Shown: positions 9,935 through 21,608 of the stretch, in pieces
Layout of the letters: the number at the start of each line of letters is the position of its first letter
How positions within the stretch are numbered: the stretch's first letter is position 1
Source: Bemisia tabaci
Lineage: Eukaryota; Arthropoda; Insecta; Hemiptera; Aleyrodidae
Direction of reading: 5' to 3'
Assembly (NCBI RefSeq): GCF_918797505.1
Contig: NC_092798.1
Coordinates: 3,485,501 to 3,549,500, forward strand
Length of the DNA: 64,000 nucleotides
Translations under genes and position numbers: made by a program
Notes under the pieces: generated by a model
Seen by the model: the letters and a program-made list of their open reading frames with translations, nothing else
Database searches by the model: none
Told to the model about the DNA's origin: nothing

Positions 9935-10187
9935 CTCCCGTGCTAAGGAAGAACGCCGTATGAGCCTTCAGACGTTGCCAAGTTTCCTCCGATAAAAACC
10001 GAATGCACTGAGAAAATTGTGAATAATATTTTCCACAATCTTCAGAGGATTTTGTACGCAATTTCATCTAAAGTATCTGATAATTTCAGAGAAAGATATG
10101 CATGAATAGTGTCAAAATTTCATGTTTTATCAAGGGAAATGTGGCAACTCTCGAATGTTCATACGGCGTTCTTCCTTAGCACGGTAG
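9935..10187. mobile_element. Fold-back family A, copy 4
   Basis: CTCCCGTGCTAAGGAAGAAC to the inverse ending GCACGGTAG. Flanks CCCT and CACT match at 3 of 4 positions, as expected of an aged 4-bp duplication. Interior shows GGGAAATGTGGCAACTCTCG. Confidence 0.85.
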
Positions 10188-10274
10188 CACTCTACACTGA
10201 CGTTACAGGTTGCAGAGCGGAGAAAAGTCGGACTGAATTATTAATAAGAAGGGATCCAACTCGGTTACAGCGTT

Positions 10275-10455
10275 TTTATAATTGGACTGCATTTTGACAT
10301 TAGAAACTCAGTTTGGAAACAACGTACAGATTTACCTTCAGTTTTCCTATGCAAATGAGCGTTTTTACCGATGGACCAGATTGTGTAGTTCCCCACTGCA
10401 AAATGCAATCATTTTGTAGTCCCTCACTGCAAAATTCAGTCAAATTGTGCAACCT
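10275..10455. repeat. Family G-related fragment, copy 3
   Basis: ACTGCATTTTGACATTAGAA on the left. On the right GTAGTTCCCCACTGCAAAAT and again GTAGTCCCTCACTGCAAAAT, a local duplication of the right arm. Confidence 0.45.
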
Positions 10456-11149
10456 CAACTTCTCATTCAAAATACATAATGCCCAAAGTGTAAAACCACG
10501 CACCTCCGTTTCCGTCGTTGCAGCCATTCTATATGATACTTCATTTTCTCTTTGGAAAGCGATTAAATTGAATTTCTTGAAACCTCCTTTTTTCCATTTC
10601 CGGAATATTTTGTAAAACTGTTGAACTATGAGGTTGGCTTGTTTTCATTCGAAAAAATAAAATAGGAACGGAATTTTTGAAGATACTTGGTATCGCACTA
10701 TGTATGGCGTGATCATTGAATCTCAACAACTTTGCAATCGTGGCCGAAAACGATTATGACCGTCCGCTGTTAATAAAATGAACAACACAAAAAGCAAAAT
10801 GATTTTACATTCTCAACGAATTCGCCTGCACAGAAGAAGTTGTTCATTTTTATCGATAGCAAATGTCATCGATAACCATATTTTTTGCGGCTAAGACTGT
10901 GAAGTTATTGAGATTCAAATGCGCAAAAGCTCCAGTGGCGGGAACAAAAAGTTGAGTTTTGGCCAAAAAGGTCGGGAAGAGGATACCTACGTCCCGTTTA
11001 CATTAAATTAGGCTTGCAATGCTGTTGATATAGTCCAACTTAACTGTTTATGAGCTATTGACCTATTCAAAAGCTCTGATATGCATTTCCGAAGAATCAG
11101 CTCTTAATTTTTACCTGAAGTCTTCTTTAAAAATAATTTTAGATTCCGC
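10456..11149. other. No recognised feature
   Basis: Short ORFs on both strands without motifs. No repeat match seen. Confidence 0.4.
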
Positions 11150-11680
<531 letters not shown>

Positions 11681-12260
11681 AACCCAGCCCGCAAGTCACG
11701 CTTATTAGGCTTAGAACAGGGTCTCGCACTGACATCTCTCTCTACCTCCTCTCCTCTCTTCCCTCTTTCCACGGTCCAGAGTCAATGGAGAACGAAAGAC
11801 CCCTCCCCCATCCCAACCCCACCCCCCTCACAACCCCCTCCCTCCCTCGTCTCGCCAAAAATTGCTCACTCGCTAGACCGTCCCGCCCGCGATGGCACCG
11901 TTTAACCGGGTGATTCAAAATTGATTGGCGGCCAGCGCCCCCCCCCCCCCACCCCCCGCGGCGGCTTTTCGCCCTAGCCCGGCATTTAAACACTCATTAC
12001 AGCAAAATGGGAAATTAAAGTAAATAGAAACTCTCATTTATCCGCGCATGTGTGCGTGCTCCCGGCCGTACGTGCGGAAACGCTGATAAAGGAGGGGGGA
12101 GAGTAAATAAAGGGATAGAGACATGAATGAAAGAGAAAGTAAATAAGAGGGGGGTGGGGTGGGGGGATTGGGAGGCGGGTGGGGGAGCAATTCAGACCAA
12201 TTTAGCGAGTTGGGGCGAGCGCGAAGGATGGACGCGCGGCAGGTGTGGGGGGATAGCGGA
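11681..12260. other. C-rich then G-rich low-complexity stretch
   Basis: Runs include CCCCCCCCCCC at about 11939 and G-rich tracts at 12150-12190. The long open frames on both strands reflect composition. No gene called. Confidence 0.5.
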
Positions 12261-12953
12261 ACGATTTCGGATTGATATGCAGTAGGCTTCAATGGTCCGC
12301 GCCGTTGCCCTGAAGTGCTGGAAAACCACAGATTTTCCTTTTCGGACCGTTGGTTTTCTTGAATTACAAACCCCCCCCCCCCCCCCTCGGGTTTTTGCCA
12401 AATTCTCTGACTTTCAAATGATTTTTTAGGGCTTTGAAAATCATTTCCGCGAGATTTGGACTAAAATTTTTGAAAAGTTGAACAAACACGGACGTTATGT
12501 GTGAAAGAGACAATTTTAAAGATCACTTTCTGAATTTTTAGGGTTTGATCGAAATTCTAGAAATTTCAACTTATTTTCAAATGGATATTCTCATTTTCCC
12601 TCGATTGGACTCTCAGATCGAGGTAGACGAAAACGAACCAATACGCAACACTTCGGAAAAACATGAGTTGAAAGTAATTGTGATTTTAAGTAGTCGCAAA
12701 CCCCTGTCAAAAATTCAAAGCCAAGATAAATTTTTTTTAACTTGAAAATAGTCGTTAAAATTTTTCCCGGACTATTTTTGTTTTTCCCTAACTCCATAAC
12801 TTTTGTGCAGTTTGGTTAAACGATTCACTGACTTTCCCTCATGTTCCATGGCTTTTCCCGCTCGTCGAAAATTCCCTGAATTTCCCACATCACCGTATAC
12901 CCTGTAAAAATTCAAAAATCAGCCGAGAGCTTTGACGCCAGTTCGACCGCGCC
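12261..12953. other. No recognised feature; a C16 run at 12371
   Basis: Apart from the C16 mononucleotide run at 12371-12386 nothing stands out. Short ORFs at 12545 and 12591 have no motif. Confidence 0.4.
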
Positions 12954-12959
12954 AGAAAC

Positions 12960-13273
12960 CTAGAGTCCCTCTATACTGAGAGTTAAGACAACACCCCCTC
13001 ATGGAGTCACAAACGGGAATGAAGGTTACACAAACTGAAAGTTTTTCGTATTCTTTGATCAGCTCATTCTCAAATTCCTTTCTCCGTTCCTTCTCTCATT
13101 CCGTTTGTTCCTTGTCGAACCTTTAATTCCTCGGTCCATTACAGATTATAATATTTGCAATTGGTGAGACTGTAATCTTTATTCCCGTTTATGACACTAT
13201 GGAGGCTTCAAATACGGGAACCAATCAGAAATGGATTTACATTGCCTTTACTCTCAGTATAAAGGGACTCTAT
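12960..13273 (+). mobile_element. Element K, copy 1
   Basis: Ends CTAGAGTCCCTCTATACTGA and an inverse finishing CAGTATAAAGGGACTCTAT. Internal AAACGGGAATGAAGGTTACA, TTCCGTTTGTTCCTTGTCGA. No coding capacity. The whole element is repeated in reverse orientation immediately downstream. Confidence 0.85.
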
Positions 13274-13279
13274 ATGGAA

Positions 13280-13593
13280 CTAGAGTCCCTTTATACCGAG
13301 AGTCAAGACAAAGCGAATCCATTTCTGATTGGTTAACCGGATTTTAGGCCTTCACAGTGTCACAAACGGGAATAAAGATTACATTTTCACCAATTGCAAA
13401 GATTATAATCTGGAATGGACCAAGGAATTTCGGGTTCGACAAGGAACAAACGGAATGAGAGAAGGAACGGAGAAAGGAATTTAAGAATGAGCCGATCAAA
13501 GATTACGAAAAACGTTCAATTTGTGTAATCTTTATTCCCGTTTGTGACTCCATGAGGGGTGTTGTCTTTACTCTCAGTGTAAAGGGACTCTAT
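13280..13593 (-). mobile_element. Element K, copy 2, inverted relative to copy 1
   Basis: Same 314-bp length. It reads as the reverse complement of copy 1 with few mismatches (TCGACAAGGAACAAACGGAA; TAATCTTTATTCCCGTTTGT). Flanked by exact 6-bp ATGGAA at 13274-13279 and 13594-13599, so it appears to have inserted directly beside copy 1. Confidence 0.85.
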
Positions 13594-13599
13594 ATGGAA

Positions 13600-14007
13600 G
13601 CACCTTAAAATCGGTGGATACCGCTCGGAGTGGAGAAGGGGTGTATGAGGGGGCGATTTGGCGGCGGGGCGGGGGTTGCCATGACGACGGGTGAAGCTGA
13701 TAGATTCAGTTGTCCGAGCTGGGAGCCTGGCGCGAGCACGCGGTTTGGGGATCGACAAGGAACGAGGCAGAGGAACCGCGGATCCCGCAGGAGATGCAAC
13801 TAGTGCCCACCGCGGCTGTCCCGAGCCGCCCGAGCCCCAATCCCGGGTTATTGATGGTCCCCGGACCAGGGATTCCGAATCCGCCGAATCCGCCGAAACC
13901 GGGCCCAACGCCCCGTGCATTTGTCCATTTTTCAAATGGGCTTTTCATTTCCAACGGCTCCAATTGCCCGCAGTTTCGTCGGGGCCAAAGAGTTTTTTCT
14001 CTTTTTT
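13600..14007. other. GC-rich, CpG-rich stretch
   Basis: Long overlapping Pro/Arg-rich open frames exist on both strands, as expected for this composition. I found no splice-site or domain evidence for a gene. Confidence 0.4.
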
Positions 14008-14434
14008 TAGGCCTTGTCTCCACGAGCCGTTTCACGAGATTTGTCCCAGGGAAAAATCCCACTTACGAAGTCGGGAAAAATATTGAGTTAATCAATATTT
14101 TTCCCAGTACCAAGTATGGTACTTGTACCATTAGGATCCACTGAGAGAAGAAGAAGAAGTGAAAACGAATTGTGCGATATTTTATTCATTACTACATTGT
14201 TAATGTTTGTTTAATTAAAATAATGTGTCTAATTGTCAATTGAGTGCAATCAGTATTTTAATCCCGGTTAAATACTCGACTTTAACTAATTTATCTTCCC
14301 GCGCAAACTAGTCGCAGGACTGTATGAGCCCCGTCCCGTGGAGACGGTAACTGGGAAAAATCCCAGAAGGTTCATTCCTGCGATTCGAACTTAGGACAAA
14401 TCCCATGAAAACGTCCCGTGGAGACAAGGCCTTA
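14008..14434. mobile_element. Fold-back family R, copy 1
   Basis: TAGGCCTTGTCTCCACGAG on the left, CCGTGGAGACAAGGCCTTA on the right. Inside, TCCCAGGGAAAAATCCCA and GGGAAAAATCCCAGAAGG again mirror each other. Shares its outermost GGCCTTGTC with copy 2 at 48674, but the inner arms differ. Confidence 0.7.
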
Positions 14435-14482
14435 GAAGCAAAAAGCTTGCTCCTAAGTTAAGGATTTGAACAGCCCTGCCGG

Positions 14483-14712
14483 CTGATGGTTGAAATTGAT
14501 AGACAAAGCGATAGACATACGGAGTTTGAAGTGATCTGATTGGTTGAAATGAGTGGTTCTTATGGACTGAGGGGATAAATGCTGGTTGCTGATAGTTTTT
14601 ATATTACTTCACTCCTTTGTCCATTGCAGCCACCCGCTTCCTTCAATAGGATTCCTCCATATCCTGTTTGTATTCTTTGTCTAAAGCTCTCTCCATCAAT
14701 TTCTACAATCAG
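14483..14712. repeat. Fold-back family N, copy 2
   Basis: GTTGAAATTGATAGACAAAG with an inverse containing CTTTGTCTAAAGCTCTCTCC and ATCAATTTCTACAATC. Matches the copy at 2427, including GGATATGGAG on the inverse strand. Confidence 0.7.
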
Positions 14713-14716
14713 ACCT

Positions 14717-14966
14717 CTACTAAGGAAGAACGCCGTATGAGCCTTCAGATGCAGCCAAATTTCTATAAAAAAAACGATTTTTGGAAAAGTTTTTAATATT
14801 TCCTCCCAATTTTTCAGAAAATTGTGTCCCGGATTTGATCTGAAGTGTTTGAAAATATGAAGGCAAATATTCAGTGCTTTCTTCAAATATACATATACAT
14901 ATATTTTCTAAGAGAAAATTTGGAAACATTCGAATACTCTTACGGCGTTCTTCCTTAGCATGGTAT
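14717..14966. mobile_element. Fold-back family A, copy 5
   Basis: Starts CTACTAAGGAAGAACGCCG and ends GCGTTCTTCCTTAGCATGGT. Exact 4-bp duplication ACCT at 14713-14716 and 14967-14970. Confidence 0.85.
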
Positions 14967-15074
14967 ACCTACTACACTGAAAAAAGTCCTCGCGGGCCGT
15001 TCATAAAATACGTAACGCAGTAGAGGATGGGGATTAAGGAGAGCGTTATACATCATCTTGTTTTTTACGTGAAG

Positions 15075-15236
15075 CAGTGGCGTGAATTGCGACGTATCGA
15101 TTGTTATGCCATTTAAACCTATGGCAAAGAATTGATTATTAAGGTGTTTGCTGCGAGGACCATTTTTATCGATCCTTTTTCATAGGTTTAAATGGCATAA
15201 CAATCGATACATCGCAATTCAAGCCACGCTACTGAC
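15075..15236. repeat. Fold-back family I, copy 3, reference copy
   Basis: AGTGGCGTGAATTGCGACGT, ATCGATTGTTATGCCATTTA and AACCTATG on the left are mirrored on the right (CATAGGTTTAAATGGCATAA, CAATCGATACATCGCAATTC, GCCACG). The loop contains AAGGTGTTTGCTGCGAGGAC. Confidence 0.85.
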
Positions 15237-16168
15237 GTAAAGGATAAGGACCTGCGTAAAAAAACGTTAGGAGGGAAGAGGGTATGTTTAAAAATGCCTA
15301 AGGAGGGGTATTCATAAGGGCCATTTTAGGGCTGACCCTGAATTTCCTCGACTCTAAGATTTTTTTACTAATTGAAGGTCTAAATTTTACGAAAATAATG
15401 ATGATTTGGATATTTTTGGTCTCTTTTTGGGTCTAAACATGGGTCCAAAGGCCGTTTTGGGGGAAAATTCGGATTTAGCGGGTTTGCGATTAAATGCCGA
15501 AAAATCAACACTTTCCGCCAAAATCAATCTTCAGACCCATTTTGAGGCCAGTATTAGACGCGTAAAGAGACCGGAAATGACCAAAACATGATGAATTCCG
15601 CGAAATGTAGACAACAAAAAATTGCAAAGTTTCGGAAATTCAGGCAGGGTCCCCAAAAAATCATCATTGATATCCCTCCTAGCCCTAGCGTTACATCAAA
15701 TATCACATAGAAAAGAGAGGACTTGGAATTGATTGGAATTTTCTAGAACGAATCTAAATATCAACATTTATGTGATCGGCACGTAACTGCTAGAGTAAGC
15801 ATGTAAACGGCACTTCTGTATTTTCTGTAAAATGCATACGTGAAAAAGTCATATCTGACAGGAAGCGTGAGTCCGAATCTGCTCAACATCATTTCTGAAA
15901 AGGGGTGGCTGAAATGAAAGATTTTACCTAGAATAGATTGGAGATTCACGAATTGGAATTTCAATGCTAGCACAGACGTGATCAATATGGCATCCCCCGA
16001 AATCCACTTGAACATATCTCTTCCACTTAGAAATATACATAGGTATCAAATATTCCTGAAAGTGTTTGCTTCTATTGAATCATTTGTATCTCTATACCAG
16101 GGCTCCTCTTCATGAGTTTTGTGGTTGCTGTCAGCGCAAAAGGCGCATTGGCGCCTACAAACCTACGG
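15237..16168. other. About 0.9 kb without recognised feature
   Basis: Short ORFs only (61 codons at 15406 plus, 84 at 15761 minus), no motifs and no repeat match seen. Confidence 0.4.
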
Positions 16169-16204
16169 GGATACTTCAAGCATTGCGCAATGCGTGAAGT
16201 ATCC
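16169..16204. other. 36-bp near-perfect palindrome
   Basis: GGATACTTCAAGCATTGC followed by GCAATGCGTGAAGTATCC: 17 of 18 pairs match with no spacer. It could be a dyadic protein site, the core of a decayed fold-back, or a hairpin RNA stem. Confidence 0.75.
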
Positions 16205-17346
16205 CTTTAGGGTCTGATATAAAAGTGATAGAGGGATACGCCCTCTGGCCGCTTTACGGTCCAAACCCTTGAGCGCTTCGTGCCTAAGACGTTATACGTT
16301 ACGTGTTACTTTCATAGTTCCTATTCAGACATGGGTGCTTCTTTTTATCTTAACTTTCCTTTCCCACCCCTCCTTTTCTTTTTCCTACTTTCTTCCTTCT
16401 GCCTATGATTATATTGTTGTAACTCGTTGAATTCAAAACTACTTCGCTACTCATTTTATTCCAAAGGTGCGATTTGATGCGTTCCTTTTAAAAGCGGTTC
16501 ACATGATAATCGAAAAAGACGTGACGAATATAATTGAATCGAAGCAAAGTTGATCATTTAACCTCGCGATTAATGATCTTCCACGATGAAGATGCTTTCA
16601 CGAAGCTCGCATATGAACCGTGCAAACCGCCCGAATGTCAGGTACAAAATTTAGATAACATGCATTAGTTCCATTCAACTCATCGTTTCCTCTCCCGAGT
16701 CTGGAGGTGACAAAACTCTTAACGACTCATTATCGGGACTCTTATCATCCCCAAGTTTGAAGGTTGAGCTCCCGAGCCTTTTCACGGAAAGTCCCGCACT
16801 AAAACCCGGAATAAAGCGCGCCTACGCTGACTCCGCACATTCATCAAAGTTCACCACGTCTCCCCGCGGAGGTTGACACTGAAAGCTTTTGTCGGGAGGT
16901 TGAACCGCGGCAGAAAAGCGGGATTATCACCTCGTTTGGCAACCCTGGCATACACTTAACCCACTTGGCCCGCGTGGCAACATTGTCGCATTTCCACCCA
17001 CGCGGCTCGACGTATGTTCGCGTGGGAAATGGCGGTTTTGGAATGAAAAATTGGCAACGCCGCGACGCGGTCCTTAATTCTGAGTTTGTGGCCGGGAGTT
17101 CTTTCGGAGTCGTAAGACGGGTCCGTCCGCGGCTGCTCTCTTCGTTTCCTGGTATCCCCACCCAACCATAAACGGTGATAAACGAGACGTAATGAAGTCT
17201 GCATGGGCATTTTGCATCCTCCGACTCGGCGCAGTGACTGCTCGCAATGGTATTTAAAATTCATAACTTTTCGTCGTAAAATGGAGGTGCCTGCCCGAGT
17301 CCGACTCAATGCAGCGTTAAATTAAATAAAGGGGTTGGATGAGCAT
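16205..17346. other. No recognised feature; GC-richer 16840-17300
   Basis: Overlapping ORFs of 105 and 117 codons on the minus strand (16844-17309) overlap each other in different frames and show no domain. They are not called. Confidence 0.4.
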
Positions 17347-17350
17347 CATG

Positions 17351-17603
17351 CCGCCGTCCTAAGGAAGAACGCCGTATGAGCCATCGGACGTTGCCAAATT
17401 TCCTTCGATAAATACCGAATTCGCAGGGAAAATTGTGAATATTTTCCCCCGAAATTTTCCGACAATTTCGCACGCAATTTAAAGTGAAATATCTGAAAAT
17501 TTCAAAGGAAAATGTGCATGAATGTTGTCAAAAATACATGTTTTATCAAGGGAAATTTGGCAACTCTCGAATGTTCATACGCCGTTTTTCCTCAGCACGG
17601 CAT
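17351..17603. mobile_element. Fold-back family A, copy 6
   Basis: CCGCCGTCCTAAGGAAGAAC to an inverse ending CCTCAGCACGGCAT. Flanked by exact CATG at 17347-17350 and 17604-17607; the matching flank extends to CATCATG if the last element bases are included. Confidence 0.85.
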
Positions 17604-17607
17604 CATG

Positions 17608-18023
17608 ACAATCAACGTCTCCGAGATCTCGAGGAAAACTATTTTTAAGGCCCGGAATAACATTTCTGTTATTTTATGATGTCTTCGCCTCGTAACAGTC
17701 GTAAACCCGCGCTGCGTTAGAGCGAAAATCAATTTTGAATCATCTTCTCGCTTCCTTCGGAAGTAATGAAAATTCGGTTGTTTTGCTTTTAGAATCACAC
17801 TCGGATGAGCATTCATCATTGCGTTTTGTTTTTACCATTAAGTTCTCGACCGTCGTAAGAAGGTTTTACAACTCATTCATTTATTGGGAATGCAACCTGC
17901 GTTGCCGTGGCGTTAATGCAGTCGCTTGCTTTGTTTTTGCTAGAGTACCCAGATGGAAAGAGTGGGGACATGTCAAAATATGAAGTTCTATGGACCTAAA
18001 AGGGTAGCCAATCTTGTGACAAC
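17608..18023. other. No recognised feature
   Basis: Two short ORFs on opposite strands without motifs. Confidence 0.4.
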
Positions 18024-18420
18024 AGGGTGTTCGCAGGGAACACCTTCATAATCGATTATTTACCACACACGGAGAATAAAACCTCGTGCGTGGGACCCGA
18101 AGTTTAGGTCATATGGATCTCTGAAGTTTTCGGATTGAGCTGTCGAGGTTCGGATCACACATCTGAAACTTCAGATGTTACATCTGATGTACTTCGGTTT
18201 CCACATCCAAAAAACTTCGGTTCTGAAGTACTTCACATGTAAGAACTGAAGTTTCAGATGTGTGATCCAAACCTCAGTAGCTGGACCTAAAGTGTTCAGA
18301 TGCTCAATCTGAAAACTTCAGAGATCCATATGACCTAAAGTTCGGGTCTCACGCACGAGGTTTTTTTCTCCGTGCAGATTTAAATGGGGGAAATATCGAT
18401 AACCGACCATTCGCCACTGG
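18024..18420. repeat. Family I, copy 4, split by element J
   Basis: GGTGTTCGCAGGGAACACCT, ATAATCGATTATTTACCACA before J, then GATTTAAATGGGGGAAATAT and CGATAACCG after it. These are the two halves of family I. Confidence 0.65.
18068..18374. mobile_element. Fold-back element J inside family I
   Basis: 307 bp with long mirrored arms: CACGGAGAATAAAACCTCGT to ACGAGGTTTTTTTCTCCGTG, then GGGACCCGAAGTTTAGGTCA and ATATGGATCTCTGAAGTTTT mirrored. Flanked by 2-bp CA (18066-18067 and 18375-18376). Non-coding. Confidence 0.85.
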
Positions 18421-18931
18421 ACGAAATCTGTTCTTATTAAATTACGTGTGCTCTAATGCGTACAGAAAAATCAATGCGGGTTCACGAGAATTTCACACGA
18501 CAGGCAGGAGAATATGAGAGACCCGGAAGTAGGCCGACGACTTGGATATGCTCTTCCGGCAGTTCAAACAAAAACTAGACCGGCCTGACGTTTACCGAGA
18601 GAAAACAAGATGTGTACGAGTCTGTCAATATGTTTGGTAATCTTACACCGAATTCTTAGAGGGAGGGGTTCAAAAGTTTCGCCATCGTCTTCAGATAGGT
18701 TCCCTGAGACAAGCTCTCCTTTCGCGAACAGACGTGTTTGTATTTGGGTTAATTTTAGAGGTGATTGTAGGGCCTTTACAATTTGATCTACTTTATCGAC
18801 CTTAATACGGTGAGGAAGATCAACTTAATAGAATAAAATAACAGGGACCCCGCACACGTACTTGGTTACGATTAATATGTTAAAAACATTACTCGCCTGC
18901 TGGTCAACATTTCAATTCACAGCAATAAATG
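18421..18931. other. No recognised feature
   Basis: Ordinary sequence, no ORF of note and no repeat match seen. Confidence 0.4.
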
Positions 18932-19159
18932 CACGGAAAAAAAATTGCTGATTCAACGATTCAATTAATAAAAACAGTGAGTGCAATGTTTCAACGCAGA
19001 TTTTACAACAAAAAAATGCTACTTTAACCACATTGTAAACTAATTTAACCACGGGGGTAGTTATAAAGTAGCGTTTTTTTCTTATAAAATCTGCGTTGAA
19101 ACATTGCACTCACTGTTTTTAGCAATTGAATTGTTGAATCAGCAATTTTATTTTCCGTG
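18932..19159. mobile_element. Fold-back family T, copy 1
   Basis: CACGGAAAAAAAATTGCTGA on the left mirrored by TCAGCAATTTTATTTTCCGTG on the right. Arms continue through AACAGTGAGTGCAATGTTTC and AACGCAGATTTTA. Exact 2-bp TG duplication at 18930-18931 and 19160-19161. Confidence 0.85.
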
Positions 19160-19284
19160 TGTGCTGAAACTCCTAATTCTACTCTAATCCTATTTCCCGG
19201 AATATCGCCAATATCCTATCGTTAAATATCGTTACTATGCGTTGTTGGATGCTCCGCAGATCGAGACAAGATAAACAATTATAC

Positions 19285-19739
19285 AACCATAAAAATTCAA
19301 ACAGCGGGTAGTCATTCATATTTTTCCTTGAAGTTGTCAGATATCAACGGTGAAACTACCAAACCACGTAACTCGGTTTGCGACGTCGCAGACTTCCTGT
19401 CATACTTTATTTTTTAAATGAAAAACTACTTAACGTCTAGTCTTGAAAATTTCTGTGATTTTTCCTCTTTGCGCGGAGAAAATTCCGTGAAAATTTCAAG
19501 GAATGATATTGATTTGGTCGACTTCAAAAAAATAAAATGCGAGCGTAGATTTTTAAACACCGCAAACGAGATACGTGGTTTGGTAGTTTCACCGTCGATA
19601 TTTTCTATCAAATTGCGAAAAAAATCATCCAACAAATTTGAAGAAATACATTCAAAATTTTCGGAGCAAATTCATTTAAATGAAGACAATCTGGCAACGT
19701 CTAAAGGCTCATACGGCGTTCTTCCTTAGCATGGCAGCA
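19285..19739. mobile_element. Fold-back family A, copy 7, split by family B
   Basis: Left remnant TCATATTTTTCCTTGAAGTTGTCAG and right part ATCAAATTGCGAAAAAAATC..GACAATCTGGCAACGTC..CTTCCTTAGCATGGCAG are family A. The outermost left end has decayed. Element B (19340-19604) lies between them. Confidence 0.65.
19340..19604. mobile_element. Fold-back family B, copy 1
   Basis: ATATCAACGGTGAAACTACC then AAACCACGTAACTCGG on the left, mirrored by CGAGATACGTGGTTTGGTAG then TTTCACCGTCGATAT. Inner arm CAGACTTCCTGTCAT is shared with copy 3. Confidence 0.8.
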
Positions 19740-20069
19740 TGGTGAAGGCTCATTCCTGTGAACCGAAAAGAGTCTACTGAGCGTATCAGTTGAGTAACCG
19801 TGATTTTTCGTCAATGCGATCTGTAACCTGAACTTATAAGAAGTTGTCGTACAGCTGTTGAGCTTTCGGGACGTTACACGAGCAGATCACCCCCGCTGTG
19901 CTCCCCCCCCCCCCCGGTCTCGTGACACGAAGATGATAAGAGGATCGCTGCGGAGGAGGTATGCCGAACAGTTAGCGGAGTTTCAGCGCCGAACGACCAA
20001 GTTACAGCACCGGGCTTATGACATCCTCCCGAACAGTAAGCCGGGGCCTCGCAACGTTGCCATTTCGTC
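19740..20069. other. Intergenic with C13 run
   Basis: A C-rich run at about 19903-19915. The 78-codon ORF at 19858-20094 spans it and has no motif. Confidence 0.4.
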
Positions 20070-20390
20070 GAGGAATTCTCAGGTTACCCCGTAAGAAGCT
20101 AGGAAAACTGAGGTAATCTTGGGTTCTCTCATTGTTCCCATGAGGAACGTTCTGAGGTAGGCGGATTTTCTCCGAGCGGGGGACGTTTCCCGATTTTTCC
20201 AGCTCTTGGAAAAAAAGAGCGCTTTCACGATTACTTCAATCAGGGGTTGTCCTGCCAAAGAATTCTCAGATTCCTCTAAAAGGAGCTGTAAAAAATGAGA
20301 GAAATCTCATTTGATTGTGAAGATTTGTTCGAGGTTCTTTTGGGGAACAATGAAAATAGGCGGATTTTATCCGAATACAGACTGGAAATC
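20070..20390 (+). repeat. Diverged tandem duplication of about 190 bp
   Basis: GAATTCTCAGGTTACC (20073) and GAATTCTCAGATTCC (20261) start parallel blocks. Both end in AGGCGGATTTTCTCCGA / AGGCGGATTTTATCCGA. Confidence 0.5.
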
Positions 20391-20484
20391 GACTAGAAAT
20401 CTCTTTCAAATGACAGGACCTGGACCTCTATATGAGATGACAAAAATACCATATGAAATAAAGAGAATTCATGTTGTTTCTGTC

Positions 20485-20930
20485 GATGTCCTATTAGGCA
20501 TTTTATCAAATGCCTAGGCCGGTAGCCAAATTTCGACAGTTTACGAATTTGTAAATTTATGGCGAGGAGTTCACGGGTTTTCAATATTTTGCGAAGAATA
20601 ACTCTTCAAATCCGCGAACTCTCCTTGGTTTCCTTTCCTATTCACATGCCTTTAGTACATTTAAATGTTAAAATTTTAAATATTCTATGTTTCATGTCGT
20701 GCTGAAAATTTCATGATAAATGTGCATTCAGGATCTTAAAATCGTTTAAAATACTATGGTATGCGGCATATTTTTACAGAGAATTCTTTTTTACAGGAGC
20801 AACGAATTATTTGGTCAAAAATTCAGGTAAAAAATCAAAATTTCAATCTAAGTAAGAATATTTGACTATTTTGCCTAAGCATTTGACTATTTGACAAAAT
20901 GCATAATCTGACTATTTGCCTTCGACATCT
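20485..20930. mobile_element. Repeat P, copy 1
   Basis: About 450 bp aligned with 45514-45966 over its whole length (GGCGAGGAGTTCACGGGTTT; TTCAAATCCGCGAACTCTCC; TGTGCATTCAGGATCTTAAA). Ends carry inverted GCATTT..AAATGC and GACTATTTGCC motifs. Confidence 0.8.
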
Positions 20931-20959
20931 CGACAAAAATGCCCCGTTCGAGAATTATT

Positions 20960-21090
20960 AATTGAACGTATTTCTATCATACGGAACTATGTGCATTAAG
21001 ACATGAGCCCTGACACCCGCAAAAATATGTGCATAACAGGGCTCACGTCATAATGCACGTAGTTCCGTTTGATAGAAATACGTCCAATTT
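20960..21090. repeat. Fold-back family H, copy 4
   Basis: ATTGAACGTATTTCTATCAT then ACGGAACTA, mirrored by TAGTTCCGTTTGATAGAAAT then ACGTCCAAT. The loop has ACATGAGCCCTG and CAGGGCTCACGT. Confidence 0.8.
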
Positions 21091-21608
21091 GAATTTCTAT
21101 TGATCCAACAGAGGAATTTTATTCTTGGGCCCCGACGGACACGGAAAGGGTGGTTTTGGGGGCTAAAATCGGCAACGGCGTACTTTAGCGCGTTCACGAG
21201 GGCGGGAAACTCGCGACTAAGTATTGCGATTAGAGCGGGGAGCGCGAAGTCGGGCCTTGGGTGATCTGCGGGAGCCGGGACTCGCGACAGGCGGATGACA
21301 GCCGAAATTTAAACTCGGCAGAATTGACGCCGTCGTAAATTCTAACGGGGCGAACGGGGAATCGCTGGCGAAATTAGCGCGGCGCCGCCACCGCCGGATA
21401 CGGTATCTCCATCCTCCCACGCTCCCGATAATCGCTCGGCTGTCCGGTCTAATGGTCCGCTCCAGATTTACGCACCGCCCGTCCCGCCGGCAACTGGATC
21501 TTCCCCATTGAAAACCACGCCAGGAATTGCGAATCCGCCATGGGAAACCGGTCGTGGCCCAACATCCTCCAATTCGCTACTTGCATTGCATCGAGTTAGT
21601 AGAAAGGA
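21091..21608. other. GC-rich intergenic stretch
   Basis: CpG-rich between about 21130 and 21560, with short open frames of no recognised content. Confidence 0.4.

Noticed and set aside
13516..14144. Overlapping Pro/Arg-rich ORFs of 118-144 codons
   Set aside because: Four frames are open at once in a GC-rich segment and run into fold-back R; no splice or domain support.
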